Below are positions 27,283-35,270 of a stretch of 54,508 nucleotides of DNA, one piece after another. The notes beneath the pieces were generated by a model that saw nothing but the letters and a program-made list of their open reading frames with translations, ran no database searches and was not told where the DNA came from. Source of the stretch: Methylobacterium sp. WL119 (GTDB taxonomy: Bacteria; Pseudomonadota; Alphaproteobacteria; Rhizobiales; Beijerinckiaceae); assembly GCF_008039875.1 (NCBI RefSeq), contig NZ_VRUU01000023.1:1-54508 (forward strand), read 5' to 3'. The position numbers were made by a program, and so were the translations under genes. Position 1 is the first letter of the stretch; the number at the start of each line of letters is the position of its first letter.

Positions 27283-27747
27283 ATGGCAAGCATTCTTTCG
27301 AGGCGCATTGTGAGCAAGTGGATAAACGTGATCGATCCCACCGCTGCGCCAATCTCGGTGATTTTCGATACCCGCTGCATGCTGTGCAGCCGATGGGTCC
27401 GCTTTCTGTTGCGGCACGAGGCCGACCGACGGTTGCATTTTGTCGGAGCCTGGTCCCCGACCGGCTTGGAGATGGCCGCACGCTACGGGTTCCGTCTGCA
27501 GGACCTGCAGAAGACCTATCTCGTCATTATCGAGGGTGTCGCGCTGGACCGGTCCGACGCCGGCTTGGCTTTGCTCGGCCACATGAAGCCGCCGTGGCGC
27601 TGGTTAAGGCTGTTGCGAATCGTGCCCAGGCCGCTTCGAGATCTTGTGTACGATGTCGTCGCCCGCAACCGGTATCGCTGGTTCGGAACCATCGACACCT
27701 GTCTCATGCCCGATCCCGCGTTGCGTGACCGCTTTACGCTCGAGTGA
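27283..27747 (+). CDS. DCC-family (DUF393) protein
   Basis: This 154-residue protein belongs to the thiol-disulfide oxidoreductase DCC family. The diagnostic start of the domain is IFDTRCMLCSRWVRFLLRHE; the usual DGxCxxC is DTRCMLC here, so both cysteines are kept. Further family landmarks are LHFVGAWSPTG, KTYLVIIEG and RWLRLLRIVPRPLRDLVYD. The substrate is unknown. It overlaps the end of the P450 gene tail-to-tail by 14 bp. The ATG at 27283 leaves a 30-residue leader before the domain, so a later start is possible. Confidence 0.85.
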   Translation: MASILSRRIVSKWINVIDPTAAPISVIFDTRCMLCSRWVRFLLRHEADRRLHFVGAWSPTGLEMAARYGFRLQDLQKTYLVIIEGVALDRSDAGLALLGHMKPPWRWLRLLRIVPRPLRDLVYDVVARNRYRWFGTIDTCLMPDPALRDRFTLE

Positions 27748-29077
27748 TCCTGACCGGTTGCCAGGTCATTGGTAATCCGCCCGTGGGCCGAAGCGAGAAT
27801 TTGGGGTCCGGACGGGGTGTATGGGGGACAGCGACGGGTTCCCAGCGGCCGAGGATCGTCGCCGCGACCACGCAGGCTTCGACCAAAGCGAAATTCTGGC
27901 CGATACAGATCCGCGGCCCGGAACCGAACGGCAGGTAAGCGTAGGTCGGCCAGGACGGCGCTTTCAGAAAGCGCTCGGGATCGAAGCGATCCGGATCGGC
28001 GAACCAGCGTGGATCACGGTGCAGGGTGTATGGTACGATTTGTACGAGATCGCCTGGGGCGATGATGTTGTCGCCGAGCACGACCTCTTCCGTGGCCTGT
28101 CGCAGGAAAAGCGAATAGGCCGGCGGCCAGAGCCGCAAGACCTCGGCAATGATTGCGCGCAGGATCGGGAGCTGCGGGAGATCGTCGATCCCCGCCGGCC
28201 GTCCGGCCAAAGCGGTCGAGACCTCGTCGACTGCCCGTTTTCGCCAACCCGGATGCTCGACAAGAGCGAGGAACAGCCAGCTGAGGAGAGCGCCGGATGT
28301 CTCGTGCCCGGCGATCAACAGGCTCATCGCATCGTCGCGAATGGATTTCAGTCGGCCGTCATGCTGTTGGACCAACATCGCGAGAAGGTCGCCTCGATCC
28401 TCGCCCCGTCCTTCGATCCGACCCTGCGCCAGTCCGGTGACTACGTCGTCCATCAGTCCCATCGCCCAGCGCTTGCGCGCCTTGGCCGGCAGCGGCAGCC
28501 AGTCGGGAAGCACGAGCGGCGCGGTCGTCTCACGGAAAGCGGTTTCGGACAGGATCTGTATCGCCCGTTCGACCGCATCGCCGTTCGACAAGGGCTCTGC
28601 GCCGAACAACGTGCCTGTGGCAATATCGAGGGTCAGGCGCGCCATGACCGCATCGGTGTCGACCGTGAGCGAGCCGGCGGTGATTGCCGCATCGAACCGT
28701 GCGCACAGTCGGGCCGCATGATCGGCCCCCGTACGGGCGTACTCTTTGACGCGCCGGGTCTGAAACGCGGGCTGGACTTTGCGGCGTCGATCGCGCCATC
28801 GGGCCCCCTCTTCGACGATCAGGCTATCGCCATTCCACTGTGCGATCACGCGCGTGAGTTTGCGAAAACGGATGAAGGCTGGGGCTCGACCGACCAGCAC
28901 CGTTTCGATCTCGCGGGGATGAAACAGCAGCCACGACCGGTAAGGACCGAGGCGCAGGCGAACCGTGTCGCCATAGCTCTGGCGCATATCGGCATAGAAG
29001 CGCAGTTGATCGCGTCGAATTCGCCAGAGATGGCGGATCCCGAGCAAGGGCGAACGCGGATGGCGGACGTTAGACAC
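27734..29077 (-). CDS. Cytochrome P450
   Basis: This 447-residue soluble-type P450 has all core motifs. The I-helix is LLIAGHETSGALLSWLF (acid-alcohol pair near ET), the K-helix ExxR is in AEVLRLWPPAY, and the haem loop is FGSGPRICIGQNFAL with the Cys ligand. It resembles the bacterial CYP families with fatty-acid- or terpene-like substrates, but the substrate cannot be told. It is the last gene of a minus-strand operon. Its GTG start overlaps the upstream methyltransferase-like stop by 8 nt (GTGTCTAA), so the two proteins probably act together. No ferredoxin or reductase gene is adjacent. Confidence 0.95.
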   Translation of the reverse strand: MSNVRHPRSPLLGIRHLWRIRRDQLRFYADMRQSYGDTVRLRLGPYRSWLLFHPREIETVLVGRAPAFIRFRKLTRVIAQWNGDSLIVEEGARWRDRRRKVQPAFQTRRVKEYARTGADHAARLCARFDAAITAGSLTVDTDAVMARLTLDIATGTLFGAEPLSNGDAVERAIQILSETAFRETTAPLVLPDWLPLPAKARKRWAMGLMDDVVTGLAQGRIEGRGEDRGDLLAMLVQQHDGRLKSIRDDAMSLLIAGHETSGALLSWLFLALVEHPGWRKRAVDEVSTALAGRPAGIDDLPQLPILRAIIAEVLRLWPPAYSLFLRQATEEVVLGDNIIAPGDLVQIVPYTLHRDPRWFADPDRFDPERFLKAPSWPTYAYLPFGSGPRICIGQNFALVEACVVAATILGRWEPVAVPHTPRPDPKFSLRPTGGLPMTWQPVRITRA

Positions 29078-30332
29078 CGGCCGTCTCCCGCCGCGCTACG
29101 CTCGGACGCTGCAGCGTCTGCAGCGGCAATGTCACGAGCAGGATCGCGGCTCCAACAAGCGCCCAGCCGAAGTGGACATGGCTCAGCGCCTTGGCGCGGG
29201 CGGCAAGGCCTGTAAAGGCCTGGGTTTCGTTCGGCTCCCGATAGGCAAGTCCCACATGTGGCACGGCCAGCACCGTGAGAAAGATCGCCCGCTGGCCGGT
29301 GAGCCAGGCGACGAACCACGCCTGTTTCGGGCAAGCTGGATCGTGGATCAGGGTCGCGGACTGTGCGAACCACGGTCGCCAGCGCGGACGCCATTCCGGG
29401 ACATGCGTGCGATACTCGGGCCAGCCTTCGGGGAAGCGCCGCAACAGGTCGTTTCGGTGGTGCCATCTTACCATGCCGACGACGAACACCCACGCCATGA
29501 CCGCGGCTGAGGCCACCCATGGATTGCCGAGGACGGCACCCATGACGATCCAGGTCGCAGCAGTACAGGCCTGCATTGGATTGATGAGGTACCCGAATAT
29601 CCCGGATCCGACGAGACGTTTGGTCGGGTCCAATGGGATGGCGGTGCCCTCGCCATGGACCGCGAACATTTGCACGGCGGACAGTCCCATGACGATCGGC
29701 GGTAAGGCGACCAAGGTGCCGAGGATCAGCCGCCATGGCGGGATCGCCTCGAGTGCCCACTGACCGCCGGTACCGTGCAGAATGAACGAGGGGATGACGA
29801 GGAAGGCGAGGCAGCCGTAACCGAACGCCAGCAGAGCGGCCCTCCTCGGGAGGTGCACGTCCTGCGCTGTCCATCGGGCGAGCGAGAGAGCGGGCAAATG
29901 AGCGATGGCAAAAACGAGAACGACCCCGCCCATCCAGCCGGGTCCAGCCAACACCAAGGGCTTCAAAGACGAAAAGACGGTGCCGTGCAAACCGATGATG
30001 ATCGGCAACACGAGCCACAGCGGTGCGACTGTCGGGAAGGCGAGATACAGAACTGGACCGAAGAGCAGCGCACCCCCGAACCAGATGTCGACGGGCAAGC
30101 CCTGCAGCATCAACACGTCGCCGCCGTAGCGCCACCACCCAAATTGGATGGCGAGCATGTGTGTGGCGAAAACGACGCCAAGACCGTAGAGGAACGCAAA
30201 CAGCGCGCCGATCAGCATGCGGTGGTCATGACGCGCACGCCAGCCGAGCAGCATCGCGAGCGCGAGCGGCCCTAGGAACAGTGCCCATCGCAGTGCCCAC
30301 AACATGGGCACCGGCAGGTCGAGCGCGATCAT
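29070..30332 (-). CDS. Polytopic membrane protein with isoprenylcysteine-methyltransferase-like domain
   Basis: This 420-residue protein has about ten predicted membrane segments. The N-terminal 200 residues resemble a multi-helix domain, with a FGWWRYGGDVLMLQGLPVDIWFGG motif reminiscent of carotenoid-cyclase-type membrane proteins. Residues of about 240-345 look like a PEMT/ICMT methyltransferase: a KRLVGSGIFGYLINPMQ entry and a RRFPEGWPEYRTHVPEW end. The last 70 residues carry VPHVGLAYREP and another helix. The start ATG at 30332 overlaps the upstream stop as ATGA. The neighbouring P450 suggests modification of a lipid or terpenoid. The substrate is inferred only loosely. Confidence 0.75.
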   Translation of the reverse strand: MIALDLPVPMLWALRWALFLGPLALAMLLGWRARHDHRMLIGALFAFLYGLGVVFATHMLAIQFGWWRYGGDVLMLQGLPVDIWFGGALLFGPVLYLAFPTVAPLWLVLPIIIGLHGTVFSSLKPLVLAGPGWMGGVVLVFAIAHLPALSLARWTAQDVHLPRRAALLAFGYGCLAFLVIPSFILHGTGGQWALEAIPPWRLILGTLVALPPIVMGLSAVQMFAVHGEGTAIPLDPTKRLVGSGIFGYLINPMQACTAATWIVMGAVLGNPWVASAAVMAWVFVVGMVRWHHRNDLLRRFPEGWPEYRTHVPEWRPRWRPWFAQSATLIHDPACPKQAWFVAWLTGQRAIFLTVLAVPHVGLAYREPNETQAFTGLAARAKALSHVHFGWALVGAAILLVTLPLQTLQRPSVARRETAGV

Positions 30333-30715
30333 GCGACGACCAGATGCGTCAGGGGATCGCGGATCCGCGAAGGCAGGCGGGTTTCGAAGATTTCGACGAC
30401 CAGGAACACGACGGGAAACCCGAGAGCTAGGTATAGTGCGATCGTCGGCAGCAGAATGATGAGCCACAATTGAATGATTGCGCCGGCTCGCATCAGCAGG
30501 CCTTCCCGCGTTCGCGTCGGTGGCATTGCGACGAGAACGATCAGCAGGACGGCCGGCAGAATGGCACCGAACGGGAATGTGAGCAGCGGTGAGGGATCGC
30601 CAACTTGCAGGGCGATGATCACCGTGGCGATCCGATATCCCAGTGCTGCTGCCGTCAGGACCAGTGCGACCCGCCGCGCTGTCGCCCGGAAACGAAATGT
30701 GGCAAGGTCCATCAT
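30329..30715 (-). CDS. Small four-helix membrane protein
   Basis: This 128-residue protein has four hydrophobic segments (about 14-34, 42-62, 75-97 and 99-112) and short charged loops. No known family is recognised. It starts at an ATG that overlaps the previous stop as ATGA and ends in the same way on the next gene, so it belongs firmly to the P450 operon. It may be an accessory or scaffold for the large membrane protein that follows. Confidence 0.7.
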   Translation of the reverse strand: MMDLATFRFRATARRVALVLTAAALGYRIATVIIALQVGDPSPLLTFPFGAILPAVLLIVLVAMPPTRTREGLLMRAGAIIQLWLIILLPTIALYLALGFPVVFLVVEIFETRLPSRIRDPLTHLVVA

Positions 30716-30861
30716 CGGCCTTTAACATCTTCCCCGCCCTGAAGGACGGGGAAGATGTTAACGATGGGGATCGGCATGGCGACCACGGCCATGCCATACA
30801 GACCGGCCCGACCGAAGTTGATCATGACGAAGGCCACGAGCCACCAGGAGAATTCGCGCAT
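30712..30861 (-). CDS. 49-aa membrane peptide, last third encoded by a hairpin repeat
   Basis: A short frame starts MREFSWWLVAFVMINFGRAG, giving one hydrophobic helix. It starts at a TGATG overlap with the upstream gene, which supports real translation. Its last 15 codons (NIFPVLQGGEDVKGR) coincide with a perfect inverted repeat at 30722-30761. The repeat was apparently captured into the coding sequence, giving a new C-terminus without breaking the operon. A 91-residue version starting at 30987 is less likely because it overlaps the upstream gene by 127 bp. Confidence 0.6.
   Translation of the reverse strand: MREFSWWLVAFVMINFGRAGLYGMAVVAMPIPIVNIFPVLQGGEDVKGR
30722..30761. repeat. 15-bp perfect inverted repeat, IS605-end-like
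   Basis: The arms TTAACATCTTCCCCG and CGGGGAAGATGTTAA are exact complements around a loop of about 10 nt (CCCTGAAGGA). The CCCCGCCCTGAAGGACGGGG core resembles the subterminal hairpins that mark IS200/IS605-family ends. No transposase or TnpB gene is adjacent, so it may be a stranded end or a dispersed palindromic repeat. Confidence 0.6.
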
Positions 30862-31292
30862 CACGCAGTGTCCTTTGTGCGAGAGGCTCTCCACGCGACA
30901 TACATCAGGTGGAGTGCTCCCCCGACGCAGAGGCACAGGGAGATCCAGGGAGTGAGCCACTTCTTGGAAGAGACGGGATGCCCGCAAATCTGCTCAACGG
31001 GGACGGTGAGTGGCTCCCCTATATGGACGACACCGTTCGGCGCGAGTTCCGTCCAGTCGTGGCAATAAGCCCCATTGGGAAGGCGATAATCGATCGTGCC
31101 CCACGTGTGGTTCTTGCGGGGGCTGACGGTCACGATGGTGCCCTCGACCTTCGATGCCGTCGCTAGGAGGCGTTGGTCGCTGAACTGATCGCTGGCGATC
31201 ACCGCAAACATGAGGATCCCGAAGGCGTAGGCGACCACGCAGATGACGACGCTCACCTTTTGAACGACCGTGCGGCCTGGGATGGCGATCAT
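30861..31292 (-). CDS. DUF3592-like membrane protein
   Basis: This 143-residue protein has two membrane helices (about 12-34 and 112-132) flanking a small extracytoplasmic beta domain. That domain has the pattern VEGTIVTVSPRKNHTWGTIDYRLPNG, as in DUF3592-type proteins. The function is unknown. It is the first gene of the minus-strand operon that ends with the P450. Its stop overlaps the next start by one base (TGATG). The promoter should lie in 31293-31454. Confidence 0.7.
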   Translation of the reverse strand: MIAIPGRTVVQKVSVVICVVAYAFGILMFAVIASDQFSDQRLLATASKVEGTIVTVSPRKNHTWGTIDYRLPNGAYCHDWTELAPNGVVHIGEPLTVPVEQICGHPVSSKKWLTPWISLCLCVGGALHLMYVAWRASRTKDTA

Positions 31293-31454
31293 GGGCGATC
31301 AACGATCACATTGTGCAAAATGGGAATTGAGTGAAGCAAAGCATGTATGACAGATGCCTGAGAAATGGCCTGTCGCAACCCGCGTCAACGCTGGAAATCG
31401 GCCGGCTCGATGTCGCCGTAGACGACCGACGGCGTATCGAACAACCCGTCATCC

Positions 31455-32327
31455 TCACGCAGGCTCAAGGCGCTGAGCTGAGGCTCCTCCGCTGGCGTGA
31501 TGCTCGACGACCATAGCGGATCCAACGCTATCGCAGATTGGACCTGTCATCGCCGTGCTGGATATCGGCTCCGCCAGGCCGCACCCGCACGCTCGCAGCG
31601 CGTCCGTCATGGCCTCCCGCACCGGGTCGCTTCTGCAGTGCATGCTCGGCTTCGGCAATCGATTTTCAACGTCGCGCAGGGCCGGGCACAGGGTGGGACT
31701 GGCCGCCATGATCGCTACCTCGAGCAGAACGGGAGACGGGCCATCGCTCCGCAGGGCCGCGATCAGCGTCTCGGTACCAACAACGTCGCCCCTGCGCGCG
31801 AGACCGCACAACGCCTCTGCGCGCCTGTCGCAATCGGGGTCGGGGAGGCGGTTCCGTAGCGCGACGCGGGCGGCAGGCGTGTCGCGCTTAATTTGCTGGC
31901 CGAGCGCGAAGGTGGCCCAACCCCGCACCTGCGCCTCCACGTCGGCGGACAACGCGATCAGGGCGACGACTGCTTCGTCGACATCGTACTCCATCAGACC
32001 ATGCACGACCGCATAGCGCACGTCTGGATCTGGATATCCGTGCAGTCCAACAACCGCTGGGATCGACCGTGGGTCGTACAGGTGGCCCAGCGCAACGCAG
32101 GCGGAGGCCAGCACACGGGCGTCGGCCGGTCCGGCGACCTCGGCGAGCAGCACAGCGAGCAACGCCTGGTACCGCACCTCGTGGAATTCAGTGCTCACCC
32201 GTCCGTCGCCTACACGCAACTGGCCCAGCACGGCCGCGGCCACCTGGCGCTCGCGCGGGTCAGGGCTGGCGCAACACTCAGCGCAGAGGTCGAGCACCGC
32301 TCGGCTGCCGGTGCGTTGGAGCTTCAC
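31455..32327 (-). CDS. HEAT-repeat protein
   Basis: This 290-residue protein is made of alpha-helical HEAT/PBS-lyase-like repeats. Examples are DPRERQVAAAVLGQL, DARVLASACVALGHLYDPRSIPAVV, PDVRYAVVHGLMEYDVDEAVVALIAL, and VEAQVRGWATFALGQ. Such repeats bind other proteins. The last 60 residues are less regular, Cys/Gly-rich and may be disordered. No enzymatic motif is seen. A HEAT-repeat protein of this size is often a stand-alone adaptor. It is not overlapped with neighbours, and its promoter side faces the unexplained gap 32328-32872. Confidence 0.8.
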   Translation of the reverse strand: MKLQRTGSRAVLDLCAECCASPDPRERQVAAAVLGQLRVGDGRVSTEFHEVRYQALLAVLLAEVAGPADARVLASACVALGHLYDPRSIPAVVGLHGYPDPDVRYAVVHGLMEYDVDEAVVALIALSADVEAQVRGWATFALGQQIKRDTPAARVALRNRLPDPDCDRRAEALCGLARRGDVVGTETLIAALRSDGPSPVLLEVAIMAASPTLCPALRDVENRLPKPSMHCRSDPVREAMTDALRACGCGLAEPISSTAMTGPICDSVGSAMVVEHHASGGASAQRLEPA

Positions 32328-32872
32328 GATGGCGTCCTAGGCTGTGGGCCCCCTCGGCTTGCCCGACGCTGCTATGTCCGCGTCGTCGAGGCGTGCGACG
32401 GCGAGCGCCATTAGCGCGTGCGGATCGTCGGTTCGGTTCAGCGTCTCCATGCCGCTACTCTCGTTATGGACAGGGCCAATCCGCAGGGGGGCACCACAAC
32501 CAGCTTTCCATCCTGCACATCGATCAGCTTGCTGTCGAAGTCGACCTGCTCCGTCACGCGTGGATCGAAGGGTACGCTTTCGATCACTCGGCTGCCGCGA
32601 CCAGCCGTACGGCCGACCAGCCGGTTGATCAACGATAGAGACCATTTCAGCGCTCCAGCCTTCCAGTTGACCGGCGCACACATCTGCACGGGTACCGCTT
32701 GACGCGATGATGCCTGCTAGGCCGGCAGCGGACGGACTCAGCTGCCCGTCAGTCAGCCCTCCACCGCTCTCGGCGCGGGGGACAAGTAGCTGTTGGATCA
32801 AATGCAACTGTCCGCCTAAACGCATAGGCAGGTCCAGGTTCTTCATAGCTTGCCGATGAAACAACCCGCCCC
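32328..32872. other. Gap without a confident gene
   Basis: These 545 bp lie between the divergent HEAT-repeat and PilZ genes. A minus-strand frame 32438-32689 (83 codons, containing SLINRLVGRTAGRG and FDPRVTEQVDFDSKLIDVQ) has a protein-like look. It lacks a recognised family and a clear ribosome-binding site. It may be a small gene or a remnant. The rest holds presumed promoters. Confidence 0.4.
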
Positions 32873-33448
32873 ATGACCGAGCGACGTTCCAACCCGCGCC
32901 ACGCCATCATACTTCCCGCGCTCTGCTGGAGTGGCAGCGGGGCCGAGTTCCATGCCATCACCGTGGACATTTCCTCGGAGGGCATCCGTATGCGCTCAGC
33001 GACCATTCCCCCGGTGGCGGCGCAGCTCGGCTGCTCGATCCGCGGCGTCGGCGTAATGGACATTCGCGTTGTGCGAGCGGGTCCCGACGACTTCGCTGTC
33101 CGCGTCGTCGGCCGTGGCGTTGCGCCTGGCCAGGTGGTGCGCAACCTCTTGGAAATGGCTCGACTGCAAGCTCCGCCGGTCGAGGACGTGCGCATCTGCC
33201 GTCGAATCGTGCCTAAATGTAGGGTCGTGCAGGTCACGATGGCGGATGGCACCAGCGTTCCGGCACAAATCCTCAACCTGTCGGCCACAGGCGTCGCGCT
33301 GCAGGTGGATGCTCCGCTGGATGTAGGGCAAACGATCGTGGTTGGACGGCAGCGAGCGAAGATCGCGCGTCGCATTACCGGTGGCGTCGGTGCCGCCTTT
33401 CTTGCGCCCCTCGATGAAGCCACGGTGGGTGAACACACGGTGCTCTGA
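32873..33448 (+). CDS. PilZ-domain c-di-GMP-binding protein
   Basis: This 191-residue protein has two PilZ-like halves. The first carries the full binding signature: an N-terminal RRSNPR (RxxxR) and, about 30 residues on, DISSEG (D/NxSxxG). The second has a weak RRIVPK in place of RxxxR but a good NLSATG, so it may be a degenerate copy. It is probably a cytoplasmic receptor for cyclic di-GMP. The diguanylate cyclase and phosphodiesterase encoded next door fit this role. The start ATG at 32873 gives MTERRSNPRHA, normal for stand-alone PilZ proteins. Confidence 0.85.
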   Translation: MTERRSNPRHAIILPALCWSGSGAEFHAITVDISSEGIRMRSATIPPVAAQLGCSIRGVGVMDIRVVRAGPDDFAVRVVGRGVAPGQVVRNLLEMARLQAPPVEDVRICRRIVPKCRVVQVTMADGTSVPAQILNLSATGVALQVDAPLDVGQTIVVGRQRAKIARRITGGVGAAFLAPLDEATVGEHTVL

Positions 33449-33607
33449 CGCCAGGGCGGGGCATCCGTGTTACGTCAATAGTGTGAACTTACGACCGACA
33501 TCCGATGCTAGGCACCAGACTGCATAGCTTATACGGACGTTATGAGGGAATTTCGGTTGATGTGCCTCTCGGTGGGTGAAGCCGAAGAGGGCTAGACGCA
33601 CCTGCCC

Positions 33608-34762
33608 TTAAGCACCACCTTGGATCACGTACAGCGATCGCCTCGATGGCATCCCGGGCTTCCGAGACGACTTGATGCGGTAGGAGGCTTCGTCGGCACG
33701 CATCAGCAAGCCGTCGAGATCGGTAGGCTTGAGCGCCGACACAGCGTGACCGACGCTCGCGCCGATCCGAACGTCCTCACCCACCAGTCTGAACGGCTCC
33801 TGGAGATACGTGGTGATGCCCCGAGCGAGACCTTCAACCTCGCTGTGTCGGTGCATGCCGGGTTGAAGAACAACGAACTCGTCACCACCCATCCGAACTG
33901 TGGTTGCGTCCGGTCTCGTCGCAGCGACCAAGCGTTCAGCGACCAGCTTCAGCAGGGCGTCGCCCATTGCGTGGCCATAGCGATCGTTGACCAGCTTGAA
34001 ACCGTCGAGATCCAGGCAAAACACAGCCACCGCATCATCAGGGCTAATGGCCTGAAACGCCGTGCGTAGGCCGATCCGATTGGCCAAACCTGTCAACGGA
34101 TCCTTTTGAGCGAGCATCGCCATCTCGAGGCGCATGCTGAAATGTCTCACCGCGGTTTGGTAGACATGACGGACGCTTTCAAAGCCGCCGAGCAAGAACA
34201 TGAGGAATATTGCGGCGAGAATCAAATGTGGACTGTCACACCAGAGACTTGCCGAAATGAGGGTCGGACCAGCGGACGAAATCAGCGCAGCCATCGCGAT
34301 CTTCGGTCGAATACCCAATCGACTGACCACGCCCGAGCAATACCCGAACATCAACCCTGTAGCGAGCATCTGCAATTTTACATCGTCTTGAAAGAAGATC
34401 GATGCTGCGATTATGCCAACTGACACTGCCATGAGCATCGTCAGCGCAGCATGCCATAACTCCCAGTCCATCGGTTCCGAGGTTTGGAGATCGTTCCGTT
34501 TGGCAAATTTCCGCTGACATTGCATCAAGCCGAGTTTGCCAATTGCGCCCAACGCACCACATGCCGCAGCTGGTAGCAGGATGACGAGTTCGGTCGATAC
34601 ATAGGCGAAGACCGCGATTCCGACGATTGTGCACCCCATGATACTGGTGGGCACCGTCGAATAAGCCAAATCTGCCACTAGCGCGTTTCGAACGGCGATG
34701 CTTTCGATCCTGTTCTTACGGCCGATGCTCACGTATTGGCTCCATACTGGCTGATATGGCAT
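33608..34762 (-). CDS. Membrane diguanylate cyclase (GGDEF)
   Basis: This 384-residue protein has about five to six membrane helices in the first 200 residues, then a GGDEF domain. The domain has DPLTGLANR, FCLDLDGFKLVND, and the active site RMGGDEF at about 300. Both metal and substrate residues look intact, so it should make cyclic di-GMP. The inhibitory I-site, normally RxxD five residues before the motif, reads RPDA, so product feedback is probably lost. It is encoded between the PilZ receptor and the EAL protein on the opposite strand. The signal sensed by the membrane part is unknown. Confidence 0.93.
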   Translation of the reverse strand: MPYQPVWSQYVSIGRKNRIESIAVRNALVADLAYSTVPTSIMGCTIVGIAVFAYVSTELVILLPAAACGALGAIGKLGLMQCQRKFAKRNDLQTSEPMDWELWHAALTMLMAVSVGIIAASIFFQDDVKLQMLATGLMFGYCSGVVSRLGIRPKIAMAALISSAGPTLISASLWCDSPHLILAAIFLMFLLGGFESVRHVYQTAVRHFSMRLEMAMLAQKDPLTGLANRIGLRTAFQAISPDDAVAVFCLDLDGFKLVNDRYGHAMGDALLKLVAERLVAATRPDATTVRMGGDEFVVLQPGMHRHSEVEGLARGITTYLQEPFRLVGEDVRIGASVGHAVSALKPTDLDGLLMRADEASYRIKSSRKPGMPSRRSLYVIQGGA

Positions 34763-35270
34763 CGCGCTGAATGTGATAAAGATTGGTTAATATCGAGCTC
34801 TAGCCGCTGATAATCCATGTCGGGCGGGAATCACACATTCGTTATAGGGACGTGATCTGCCTTAAGAAAGGTGAACCTTTGCCAAGTCTGTGAGATTGGC
34901 TCTTTGAGAGGATACTCGAGTTTGCTCGTGGCTGAACTGGGCAGAGGTTCTCGGATTAGAGGGGGTTACGGGGCGGATCCGCGAGATTCGCAATGTCGCG
35001 ACGACGATCGCGACCGCCGTCGAGCGGACACGTGCGGCTCGCGCGCAGGGCCCGTGGGGGCAAGGGTTCCACGATCTTGCCGGGGGGGGCAGGCATCACT
35101 GCGCCTGAGCTGCTCAGGTACTGACGTAGAAATAAAACGGTAAACCATCTCCCCCGTTTCAGCTCGGATATAGGATAGGGTATTCAGGCCATCTTAAGGC
35201 CGATGGCATGAGCTCGGCAAAACGTCGTCGTTTGAGACGATGTTGCTTATCGCTCGACGTGGGATGCAGG
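34763..35270. other. Non-coding divergent gap
   Basis: These 508 bp separate the diguanylate cyclase and the GAF-GGDEF-EAL gene. They contain a moderately AT-rich part (about 34770-34880) and no convincing frame. An ATG at 35208 could extend the downstream gene by 21 Arg-rich codons. Promoters for both flanking genes are expected here. Confidence 0.4.

Noticed and set aside
27821..29215. 464-codon plus-strand open frame
   Set aside because: Antisense to the cytochrome P450; no domain and biased composition.
28846..30138. 430-codon minus-strand open frame
   Set aside because: Same strand but a different frame from the 420-aa membrane protein and P450; Arg-rich with no hydrophobic segments.
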